From contig JAEWJB010000172.1 in the NCBI GenBank assembly GCA_023386795.1, positions 1 to 40,938 of the forward strand: a stretch of DNA of 40,938 bases, in the 5' to 3' direction. This stretch comes from Pseudomonadota bacterium (GTDB lineage Bacteria; Pseudomonadota; Gammaproteobacteria; Xanthomonadales; Xanthomonadaceae). Position numbers and translations under genes: made by a program. Under the pieces are notes generated by a model. It saw only the letters and a program-made list of their open reading frames with translations. It was not told the origin of the DNA and did no database searches. Every line of letters begins with the position of its first letter. The first letter of the stretch is position 1. Of the stretch, positions 25,683 through 32,638 are shown piece after piece.

Positions 25683-27097
25683 GCGCGCAGAACCTCCAGG
25701 AATTCCCCGAATTCCCCACCTGGCTGAACGCCCGGCCGTCGACCCTGCAGGAACATCGCGGGCGCGCGCTGGTGCTGGCCTTCGTCAATGCCGGGTCGGA
25801 GTGGTGCGCGCAGCGCCTGGCCGAGCTGTCGCAGTGGCAGGCGCGCAATCCGGGGCGGGTGCAGTTGATCGTGGTGCAGGTGCCGCGCTTCGACAGCGAA
25901 CGCGAACCGGAGCGTTCGCTCAAGCTGCTGCGCCAGCACGGCGTGCAGGCCCCCATCCTGCTGGACCGGGAATGGGAAACCTGGCGCCGCTTCGGCGTGG
26001 TGTCCTGGCCCACGGTGGTGCTGATCGACGCGCAAGGCCGCGAGCGCCAGCGCGTGGTCGGCCTGGGCGGTGAACTGGAGCGCGAGCTGCAGGCGGTCTG
26101 CGAAGGGCAGCCGATGCCCAGCGACGACGACCTGCGCGTACAGCCCGAACGTCATCCCGAGCCGCGCCTGACCCTGCGTTTCCCGACCGGCCTGGCCGCC
26201 ACCGCTGATCGCCTGTACATCGCCGACAGCGGTCATCACCGCATCCTGGAATGCAACCATCACGGCCGCGTGCTGCGCCAGTTCGGCCTGGGTACGGCCG
26301 ATTTCATCGACGGCGGACTGGGCGAGGCGGCGTTCCGGCGGCCGCGCGGGTTGGCCGTCGCACGCGAAGCGTTGTACGTGGCCGATACCGGCAATCACGC
26401 GCTGCGCCGGGTGAACCTGTCCAGCGGCCACGTCGACACGCTCTGCGGCAATGGCCGCGCCGGCGAGCCGGTGGAAGGCGTCGTCGGCGAGGCGGCGCAG
26501 GTGTCGCTCGACGGCCCGCACGGCGTCACCGTGGCCGGCAACGAACTGCTGGTGGCCATGGCCGGCGACAACCGCATCTGGGGTTATGACCTGGGCCGGG
26601 GCGAACTGCGTTGGCGCGCCGGTGCCGGGGCGCTGGACGAGCGCGACGGCAGCGGCCACCTGGCCGCGTTCGCGCAGCCTACCGCCGTGGTGGCCGTGCA
26701 GCAGACGCTGTACGTGTGCGACGCACTCGGCTCGGCCATCCGCTCGATGCAGTTGCGCGGGGACCTGGTACAGACACTGGTAGGCGGGCAGGGGCCGTGG
26801 GAATTCGGCGACGCCGACGGCCCGCGTCATCTCGCGCGCCTGCAGTTCCCGCAGGCCATCGCGATGGACCCGGCCTCGCCGGTGCTGTGGATTGCCGACA
26901 GCGGCAACGGCAGCCTGCGCAGCCTGCGGTTGGGCGGCGGCGAGCTGGCCACGGTCAAGCTGCCGCGCCGCCTCAATGGCCCGGCCGGCGTGGCGGTGGC
27001 TGGCGGCAGCGTGTGGATTGCCGAAACCGATGCCCATGGCGTATTGCGTTACGACATCGCCAGCGGCGAACTGAGCGAGTTCACGATCCAGGAATGA
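25679..27097 (+). CDS. Thioredoxin-like/NHL-repeat protein
   Basis: A 472-aa protein with an N-terminal thioredoxin-like domain (about 15-145: ALVLAFVNAGSEWCAQRLAEL, then a cis-Pro loop WPTVVLIDAQG) and a C-terminal beta-propeller of NHL repeats (about 160-470: LYIADSGHHRI, LYVADTGNHALRRV, LWIADSGNGSL, VWIAETDAHGV). The layout resembles NHLRC2-type proteins. Only one Cys remains where thioredoxins have CxxC, so redox activity like theirs is doubtful. No signal peptide is seen. It overlaps the phosphatase and uvrC by four bases each. Function unknown. Confidence 0.85.
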   Translation: MSAQNLQEFPEFPTWLNARPSTLQEHRGRALVLAFVNAGSEWCAQRLAELSQWQARNPGRVQLIVVQVPRFDSEREPERSLKLLRQHGVQAPILLDREWETWRRFGVVSWPTVVLIDAQGRERQRVVGLGGELERELQAVCEGQPMPSDDDLRVQPERHPEPRLTLRFPTGLAATADRLYIADSGHHRILECNHHGRVLRQFGLGTADFIDGGLGEAAFRRPRGLAVAREALYVADTGNHALRRVNLSSGHVDTLCGNGRAGEPVEGVVGEAAQVSLDGPHGVTVAGNELLVAMAGDNRIWGYDLGRGELRWRAGAGALDERDGSGHLAAFAQPTAVVAVQQTLYVCDALGSAIRSMQLRGDLVQTLVGGQGPWEFGDADGPRHLARLQFPQAIAMDPASPVLWIADSGNGSLRSLRLGGGELATVKLPRRLNGPAGVAVAGGSVWIAETDAHGVLRYDIASGELSEFTIQE

Positions 27098-28941
27098 AAG
27101 CCACGCCGCCCGCCGGATTCGATGGCAAGGCCTTCGCCGCCCAGCTGAGCACCGCTCCCGGCGTCTACCGCATGTATGCCGCCGACGACACGCTGCTGTA
27201 CGTCGGCAAGGCCGGCGCGCTGCGCAAGCGCGTGGGCAGCTATTTCAACGGTTCGCCGAAGAATGCGCGCGCCATGTCGATGCTCTCGCAGGTGGCGCGC
27301 ATGGACGTGACCGTCACCCGCACCGAGGCCGAGGCGCTGCTGCTGGAAAACCAGCTGATCAAGTCGCTGACGCCGCGCTACAACGTCTCGCTGCGCGACG
27401 ACAAGAGCTACCCATACGTGTTGCTGACCCGCGAGGAGTGGCCGCGCATCGGCCTGCACCGTGGCCCGCGCGCGACCCCCGGGCGCTATTTCGGGCCTTA
27501 TGCCAGCGTCTACGCCGTGCGCGAAACGCTCAACCTGATGCACAAGCTGTTCCGCCTGCGCAGCTGCGAGGACAGCGTGTTCCGCAACCGCTCGCGGCCT
27601 TGCCTGCAATACCAGATCGGCCGCTGCAGCGCGCCGTGCGTGGAACTGGTGAGTGCGCAGGACTACGCCGAATCGGTGCGTCGCGCCACCTTGTTCCTGG
27701 AAGGCAAGAGCGACCAGCTCGGCGAAGAACTGATGCAGGAAATGCAGACGGCCAGCGAGCAGCTGCAGTTCGAGCGGGCCGCCCGCCTTCGCGACCTGCT
27801 CGCCTCGCTGCGCAGCCTGCAGAACCGCCAGTTCGTCGAAGGCCGCGCCGCCGACCTGGACGTGCTGGCCTGTGCCACCCAGGGCGCGCATGCCTGCGTG
27901 TTGCTGCTGGCGTTCCGCGACGGGCGCAACCTCGGCACGCGCGCCTTCTTTCCCAAGACCAATGGCGAGGACAGCGCCGACGAGATCCTTGCCGCGTTCG
28001 TGTCGCAGTACTACATCGAGCACACGCCGCCGCGCGAGATCCTGCTGGACCGCGAGATTCCCGACGCCGAACTGCTCGAGCACGCGCTCAGTGCCTCGGC
28101 CGAGCGCAAGGTGGCGTTGAAGTGGAACGTGCGTGGCGAGCGCGCCGGCTATGTCGAGCTGGCCGCGCGCAACGCACAGAACACGCTGGCTTCGGAGCTG
28201 ACCAGCCAGAGCGCGCAACACGCGCGCAGCGAGGCACTGCGCGAGATGCTGGACCTGGCCGAGCCGGTCAAGCGCGTGGAATGCTTCGACATCAGCCACA
28301 CGCTGGGCGAAGCAACGGTGGCCTCGTGCGTGGTGTTCGACGCCGCCGGCCCGGTGCGGGGGCAGTACCGGCGCTTCAACATCTCCGGCATCGCGCCGGG
28401 CGACGACTACGCCGCCATGCGGCAGGCGCTGGAGCGGCGTTTTCGCCGTGCGGTGGAGGAGGGCGGGGTACTGCCCGACGTGCTGCTGATCGACGGCGGT
28501 GCCGGCCAGCTTGCGCAGGCGCAGGCGGTGATGGCCGAACTTGGCATTACCAGCGTCGCGCTGGTCGGTGTGGCCAAGGGCGAGGAGCGCCGTGCCGGCC
28601 ACGAAACCCTGGTGATGCCCGACGGGCGCGAGCTGCGCCCGGGTGCGGCGTCGCCTGCGTTGCAGTTCATCCAGCAGGTGCGCGACGAGGCGCACCGCTT
28701 CGCGATCACCGGCCATCGTGGCCGGCGGCAGAAGGCGCGCATGACCAGCAAGCTGGAAGATATTCCCGGCATCGGTCCGCGCCGGCGCGCCAACCTGCTG
28801 AAACATTTCGGCGGCCTGGCCGGGCTCAAGGCCGCCGGCGAGGCGGAGATCGCGCGCGTGGAGGGCGTCAATGCCGCCCTGGCCGCCCGAATCTACGCTA
28901 ACCTGCACGGGCTGCCGCTGCCCGACGCGAGCGGCGAATAG
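27094..28941 (+). CDS. uvrC: Excinuclease ABC subunit C
   Basis: Makes both incisions in nucleotide excision repair with UvrA and UvrB. The 615-aa protein has the GIY-YIG domain (PGVYRMYAADDTLLYVGKAG from about 22; catalytic Tyr and Arg), a UVR domain about 200-240, the RNase H-like second nuclease domain (ECFDISHTLGEATVAS about 395-410; LIDGGAGQL about 467-475) and C-terminal helix-hairpin-helix motifs (IPGIGPRRRANLLKHFGG). The ATG overlaps the preceding stop; pgsA follows nine bases after. Confidence 0.97.
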   Translation: MKATPPAGFDGKAFAAQLSTAPGVYRMYAADDTLLYVGKAGALRKRVGSYFNGSPKNARAMSMLSQVARMDVTVTRTEAEALLLENQLIKSLTPRYNVSLRDDKSYPYVLLTREEWPRIGLHRGPRATPGRYFGPYASVYAVRETLNLMHKLFRLRSCEDSVFRNRSRPCLQYQIGRCSAPCVELVSAQDYAESVRRATLFLEGKSDQLGEELMQEMQTASEQLQFERAARLRDLLASLRSLQNRQFVEGRAADLDVLACATQGAHACVLLLAFRDGRNLGTRAFFPKTNGEDSADEILAAFVSQYYIEHTPPREILLDREIPDAELLEHALSASAERKVALKWNVRGERAGYVELAARNAQNTLASELTSQSAQHARSEALREMLDLAEPVKRVECFDISHTLGEATVASCVVFDAAGPVRGQYRRFNISGIAPGDDYAAMRQALERRFRRAVEEGGVLPDVLLIDGGAGQLAQAQAVMAELGITSVALVGVAKGEERRAGHETLVMPDGRELRPGAASPALQFIQQVRDEAHRFAITGHRGRRQKARMTSKLEDIPGIGPRRRANLLKHFGGLAGLKAAGEAEIARVEGVNAALAARIYANLHGLPLPDASGE

Positions 28942-28950
28942 AGACACCTG

Positions 28951-29586
28951 ATGAAGTTGACCATCCCCACCTGGCTGACACTGCTGCGGATCCTGATGAT
29001 CCCGGTGCTCGTCGTGGTGTTCTACCTGCCGTATTCGTGGACCAACTTCGCCGCGGCCGCGATCTTCGGCCTGGCCGCGATTACCGACTGGCTCGATGGT
29101 TGGATCGCGCGTCGCTACCACCAGTATTCGGCGTTCGGTGCCTTCCTCGACCCGGTGGCCGACAAGCTGATGGTGGCCGTGGCGCTGTTCCTGATCGTGC
29201 AGGGCCACCCGACGCCGTGGATGGCGTTCTGGGCTGCGGTGATCGTCGGCCGCGAGATCGCGGTTTCGGCGCTGCGCGAGTGGATGGCTGAACTGGGGCA
29301 GCGGGCGAAGGTGCGCGTGGCGATGATCGGCAAGGTGAAGACGACCGCGCAGATGGTCGCGCTGTTGTGCCTGCTGTATTCGGTGCAGCCGGGCCAGCCG
29401 GCCGCCGGCCTGGGCATATGGATGGGCAGCTTCGTTTTCCACGTGGGCGACTGGACGCTGGCGATCGCCGCGATCCTCACGTTGTGGTCGGGATTGCAGT
29501 ACCTGCATGCGGCGTGGCCGAGCCTGCGCGAAGACGAAAAAGCGGCGCTGCGTCAGAACCCGAAAAAAGTCGAATCCAATAGTTGA
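28951..29586 (+). CDS. pgsA: CDP-diacylglycerol-glycerol-3-phosphate 3-phosphatidyltransferase
   Basis: Makes phosphatidylglycerol phosphate, the committed step to phosphatidylglycerol and cardiolipin, in the inner membrane. The 211-aa protein has the CDP-alcohol phosphotransferase motif D-x2-DG-x2-AR...G-x3-D-x3-D at 46-71 (DWLDGWIARR, then AFGAFLDPVADK) and several transmembrane helices. uvrC-pgsA followed by tRNA genes is a common gammaproteobacterial arrangement. Its stop codon overlaps the -35 box of the tRNA promoter. Confidence 0.96.
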   Translation: MKLTIPTWLTLLRILMIPVLVVVFYLPYSWTNFAAAAIFGLAAITDWLDGWIARRYHQYSAFGAFLDPVADKLMVAVALFLIVQGHPTPWMAFWAAVIVGREIAVSALREWMAELGQRAKVRVAMIGKVKTTAQMVALLCLLYSVQPGQPAAGLGIWMGSFVFHVGDWTLAIAAILTLWSGLQYLHAAWPSLREDEKAALRQNPKKVESNS

Positions 29587-29610
29587 CACATGATGCGTTC
29601 GCTGTAGAAT
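29583..29610 (+). promoter_or_regulatory. Sigma-70 promoter of the first tRNA-Gly
   Basis: TTGACA (29583-29588), a 16-base spacer and TAGAAT (29605-29610) place the start about 29617, six bases before the tRNA. The GC-rich discriminator (CGCCTCCC) is typical of stringently controlled stable RNA promoters. The -35 box overlaps the pgsA stop codon. Confidence 0.8.
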
Positions 29611-29622
29611 TTCGCCTCCCGA

Positions 29623-29698
<76 letters not shown>

Positions 29699-29705
29699 GT
29701 TTCAG

Positions 29706-29731
29706 ACAAGGCCCCGTTCGCGGGGCCTTGT
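29706..29731 (+). terminator. Hairpin after tRNA-Gly copy 1
   Basis: A perfect 11-bp stem (ACAAGGCCCCG / CGGGGCCTTGT) with a TTCG loop, but only a weak T tail (TCATT). The same element follows copy 2 with a CTTG loop, so gene plus hairpin were duplicated together. Incomplete termination would allow read-through into tRNA-Cys copy 1. Confidence 0.75.
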
Positions 29732-29773
29732 CATTCCAGGCGGCCGCGATGCCGCCGGGAACATGGAATGCGG

Positions 29774-29847
29774 GGCCTGGTGGCAGATCGGTTATGCACC
29801 GGATTGCAAATCCGTAGAGATGGGTTCGACTCCCGTCCAGGCCTCCA
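29774..29847 (+). tRNA. tRNA-Cys(GCA), copy 1
   Basis: A 74-nt cloverleaf: acceptor GGCCTGG paired with CCAGGCC, anticodon GCA at 29806-29808, T-loop TTCGACT, discriminator T (as in Cys tRNAs) and CCA. The top of the anticodon stem has a C-T mismatch (29799 with 29815). A long imperfect inverted repeat at 29732-29770 precedes it, and no clear promoter is visible. Confidence 0.95.
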
Positions 29848-29900
29848 CATTCGCTTCCTTGCGCCGGCGCCGCCGATGGAAGGAAGCCGGCAACAGAGGG

Positions 29901-29929
29901 TTGGCACGCACGTGAAGACCCTGTACAAT
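29901..29929 (+). promoter_or_regulatory. Sigma-70 promoter of the second tRNA-Gly
   Basis: TTGGCA (29901-29906), a 17-base spacer and TACAAT (29924-29929), twelve bases before the tRNA. Its sequence is unrelated to the copy 1 promoter. Confidence 0.75.
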
Positions 29930-29940
29930 GCGCAGCTCAC

Positions 29941-30016
<76 letters not shown>

Positions 30017-30023
30017 GTTTCAG

Positions 30024-30049
30024 ACAAGGCCCCGCTTGCGGGGCCTTGT
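30024..30049 (+). terminator. Hairpin after tRNA-Gly copy 2
   Basis: The same 11-bp stem as at 29706-29731 (ACAAGGCCCCG / CGGGGCCTTGT) with loop CTTG; the tail is GTTATC. Confidence 0.7.
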
Positions 30050-30096
30050 GTTATCAGTCACCCGCCGCGGTTTTTCGGCTAGACTGGCAACCCACC

Positions 30097-30170
30097 GGCC
30101 TGGTGGCAGAGTGGTTATGCAGCGGACTGCAAATCCGCGTACGCCGGTTCAATTCCGACCCAGGCCTCCA
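30097..30170 (+). tRNA. tRNA-Cys(GCA), copy 2
   Basis: A 74-nt cloverleaf with the same acceptor stem, discriminator T and CCA as copy 1, and anticodon GCA at 30129-30131. It differs from copy 1 at about 16 positions, mostly in the D-loop, variable region and T-arm. The anticodon stem is fully paired here, while the T stem (GCCGG / CCGAC) has one C-A mismatch. A weak TAGACT -10-like box lies at 30080. Confidence 0.93.
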
Positions 30171-30172
30171 TA

Positions 30173-30197
30173 CAAAACCCGCCCATGGCGGGTTTTG
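30173..30197 (+). terminator. Terminator after tRNA-Cys copy 2
   Basis: AAAACCCGCC and GGCGGGTTTT pair perfectly around a CAT loop, with the T tract in the 3' arm. Closes the tRNA cluster upstream of hemN. Confidence 0.85.
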
Positions 30198-30233
30198 TCG
30201 TTTCCGGGGTCTGCGATCCGCCCGCACCGGGCA

Positions 30234-30247
30234 TTGATCCTGATCAA
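30234..30247 (+). promoter_or_regulatory. FNR/Anr-type box upstream of hemN
   Basis: TTGATCCTGATCAA is an exact match to the FNR consensus TTGAT-N4-ATCAA and lies 24 bases before the hemN ATG. It suggests induction (or, at this close distance, other control) of the oxygen-independent heme enzyme by an oxygen-sensing Crp/Fnr regulator encoded elsewhere. Confidence 0.75.
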
Positions 30248-30270
30248 GGACGGGGCGGGTATACCCGGCG

Positions 30271-31686
30271 ATGCTGTACGCCATGCAGACGACCGCCCAA
30301 GCCCACGTCATCCCCCGCTGGCACTTCGATGCGGAGCTGCTGCGCCGCTACGACCGTCCGGGCCCGCGCTACACCTCATACCCCACCGCGCCGCAGTTCC
30401 ATGACGGCTTCGGCTGGCCGCAGCTGCGCGAGGCGATCGAACAAGCGCCGGCCGGGCCGCTGTCGCTCTACATCCATGTGCCTTTTTGCAGCAGCCCGTG
30501 CTTCTACTGCGGCTGCAACCGCGTCATCACCCGCGACCGCAGCCGGGGTGTGGCCTACGTCGCGCGCGTGCTGCGCGAGGCCAGCCTCATCGCGCCACTG
30601 CTCGCCGGCAAGCGCGAAGTCGTGCAGATGCACTTCGGCGGTGGTACGCCGAATTTTCTCAGCCCCGATCTCATCGGCGAACTGCTGCGCGGCCTGCGCC
30701 ACCATTTCCACTTCAGCAGCGAGGAGTCGCGCGACTTCTCCATCGAACTCGATCCGCGCACCCTGGCGCCCGCCGAACTCGGCGACCTGGCGCAGTTGGG
30801 CTTTACCCGCGCGAGCCTGGGCATCCAGGATTTCGATCCCACCGTGCAGAAGGCCATCAACCGCGTGCAGAACGCGCGCCAGACGCTCGCGCTGATCGAC
30901 GCCTGCCGTTCGCATGGCATGCGTTCGGTCAACGTGGATCTGGTCTACGGCCTGCCCAGGCAGACGCTGGCCGGCTTCGGCGACACGTTGGACCGCGTGC
31001 TGGAAGCGCGGCCGAACCGTTTCGCGATCTACGGCTACGCGCACCTGCCCTCGATGTTCCGCGCGCAGCGCCGCATCCGCGACGAAGACCTGCCCGATGC
31101 CGAGATGCGATTGGCGCTGCTGGGGCTGGCGGTGGAGCGGCTCACCGCCGCCGGCTACCAGTACATCGGCATGGACCACTTCGCGCTGCCCGACGACGAG
31201 CTCTCCCGTGCGCAACGCGAGGGGGGACTGCACCGCAACTTCATGGGCTACACCACGCACGCGGCGGCCGACTTGCTCGGCCTGGGCGTGAGTGCGATCA
31301 GCCGCATGGGCGGGGCGTACGCGCAGAACCCGCGCGAGCTGCCGGTCTGGGAAGCGGCCATCGACCAGGGCCGCGTGCCGGTCTGGCGCGGGTTTGCGAT
31401 GTCGCGCGACGACGTGATCCGCGGCGACCTGATCCAGTCGCTGATGTGCCAGGGGGAAGTGGATACGCGGCGCATCGGCGAACGCCACGGCATCGATTTC
31501 GCCCAGTACTTCGCCGAGGAGCTGCGGGCGCTGGAGACGTTGCGTGCCGACGGGCTGGTCGAGGCCGATGCCGGCCATGTGCGCGCCACCGACCGTGGCC
31601 GGCCGCTGCTGCGGCTGATCGCGATGTGTTTCGACCGCTACCTGCGCCAGCCGCGTGCGGCCGGCGGCTTCTCGCGGGCGATCTGA
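30271..31686 (+). CDS. hemN: Oxygen-independent coproporphyrinogen III oxidase
   Basis: Radical-SAM enzyme that decarboxylates coproporphyrinogen III to protoporphyrinogen IX without oxygen, in the cytosol. The 471-aa protein has the HemN-type N-terminus (RYDRPGPRYTSYPTAPQF), the cluster motif CSSPCFYCGC (Cys73, 77, 80; Cys82 next), HFGGGTPNFL, SLGIQDFDPTVQKAINR and the C-terminal GRPLLRLIAMCFDRYL. Length and motifs fit true HemN and not the HemW homologue. ATG 30271 is taken; ATG 30283 is equally possible. A perfect FNR box precedes it. Confidence 0.96.
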   Translation: MLYAMQTTAQAHVIPRWHFDAELLRRYDRPGPRYTSYPTAPQFHDGFGWPQLREAIEQAPAGPLSLYIHVPFCSSPCFYCGCNRVITRDRSRGVAYVARVLREASLIAPLLAGKREVVQMHFGGGTPNFLSPDLIGELLRGLRHHFHFSSEESRDFSIELDPRTLAPAELGDLAQLGFTRASLGIQDFDPTVQKAINRVQNARQTLALIDACRSHGMRSVNVDLVYGLPRQTLAGFGDTLDRVLEARPNRFAIYGYAHLPSMFRAQRRIRDEDLPDAEMRLALLGLAVERLTAAGYQYIGMDHFALPDDELSRAQREGGLHRNFMGYTTHAAADLLGLGVSAISRMGGAYAQNPRELPVWEAAIDQGRVPVWRGFAMSRDDVIRGDLIQSLMCQGEVDTRRIGERHGIDFAQYFAEELRALETLRADGLVEADAGHVRATDRGRPLLRLIAMCFDRYLRQPRAAGGFSRAI

Positions 31687-31707
31687 GCGATGGCGCACAT
31701 GCAGCCG

Positions 31708-31986
31708 TCAGCGTGGGCTATGCGAATGCTCGCGGGCAATCGAGGCCAGCGTCTCCGACCACTCGGCCAGCTCCTGCTGGAACTTCTGCCGGTACGTCGC
31801 GGCGGCTTCCGGAATCTCGAAGCCGCTGTCGGTCGCATCGGGCATGCGTCGCCGCCAGGCTTCCAGCACGGCATTCGGGTCGGGATGGGTTTCCAGCAGG
31901 GCGCCGGTCACCCAGGTCACCGCGTCCAGTCGGGCGGCGAGGGCGGACATGGCGTCGACGAGGGCGGTGACTTGCGATGAGTCCAT
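31708..31986 (-). CDS. Hypothetical protein
   Basis: A 92-aa protein beginning MDSSQVTALVDAMSALAARL that I do not recognise. It appears fully helical, with an amphipathic N-terminal helix and a charged C-terminal helix (TYRQKFQQELAEWSETLASIA); no Cys, signal or membrane segment is seen. It is convergent with hemN. No clear ribosome-binding site precedes the ATG at 31986; the frame is open to 32235 but that part is Pro/Arg-rich and unlikely to be coding. A two-step hairpin lies just upstream of the start. Confidence 0.6.
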   Translation of the reverse strand: MDSSQVTALVDAMSALAARLDAVTWVTGALLETHPDPNAVLEAWRRRMPDATDSGFEIPEAAATYRQKFQQELAEWSETLASIAREHSHSPR

Positions 31987-32287
31987 GGACGATCCATTGC
32001 AGCGAAGGAATGGAGCACGCCCGTGTGCAGGCCCATTCCGTCCGGGTCGAGCGGTCCGGACACGCGGAGCCAAGGCGCACGGGAAGCCGGCGCGAAATCT
32101 TGTCCCTGCAGGTACACCCGCGATCCCTCGTGTCGACTCTAACCGCATTGGCGGCGATGAAGGTAGCGGCACAAAAAAACTGGGGCTTCCGGCCCGGCCA
32201 CCGCTTGGCCTGGCCGCGCCTGGTCCCCCGTACACCGGCCGCAGGCACGCGGTTGCGTCTTATCGAACTATCCCAACGAGGTGGAGC
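31987..32287. other. Intergenic region with a two-step hairpin
   Basis: Between two divergent small genes. It contains GGAATGG (32007-32013) paired with CCATTCC (32033-32039) enclosing GCAC/GTGC (32015-32018 / 32025-32028), and an A7 run at 32174. No toxin-like or other convincing gene is present on either strand. Confidence 0.45.
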
Positions 32288-32590
32288 GTGAGCAAACTGA
32301 CCGAATCGCTGCGGCATGACCTGGCAGCGTTGTATGAAGCAGGGGCGATCGACAAGGTCACCATGCGCGAGTTCGAGGCGATCTGCCCGCCGCCGGTGCG
32401 CGATTTCAGCGCCGTCGACATCAAGCGGCTGCGCGAAGGCCTGCGTTTCAGCCAGCCGGTGTTCGCCTACCACCTGCACACCACCGCCTCGACCGTGCGC
32501 AAGTGGGAGCAGGGTGAGACGCGGCCGGCGGGCCCGGCGCTGAAGCTGTTGAACGTCATCGCCGACAAGGGGCTGAAGGCCATCCTGTAA
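32288..32590 (+). CDS. HTH-type transcriptional regulator, NadS/HigA-like
   Basis: A 100-aa DNA-binding protein: a short N-terminal helix, then KRLREGLRFSQPVFAYHLHTTASTVRKWEQGETRPAGPALKLL (about 46-88), a Cro/C1-type helix-turn-helix like those of antitoxins and NadS-type regulators. Family members usually sit downstream of a RelE/HigB-type toxin, but none is found in the 300 bases upstream. It starts at a GTG with a weak GAGG nearby. It may be a solitary regulator or an orphan antitoxin. Confidence 0.8.
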   Translation: MSKLTESLRHDLAALYEAGAIDKVTMREFEAICPPPVRDFSAVDIKRLREGLRFSQPVFAYHLHTTASTVRKWEQGETRPAGPALKLLNVIADKGLKAIL

Positions 32591-32601
32591 GGCGCACGCG
32601 C

Positions 32602-32627
32602 CACGCGCCCCGGAAGCGGGGCGCGTG
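32602..32627. terminator. Hairpin between the HTH gene and tRNA-Leu
   Basis: CACGCGCCCCG and CGGGGCGCGTG pair perfectly around GAAG. It lies between two converging transcription units and probably serves both, though no T run follows on either side. Confidence 0.6.
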
Positions 32628-32638
32628 AACGCAGGAGG

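Noticed and set aside
31987..32287. A RelE/HigB-type toxin gene completing a toxin-antitoxin pair with the HTH gene
   Set aside because: No frame on the same strand has toxin-like sequence or a ribosome-binding site; only short Arg/Pro-rich frames exist.
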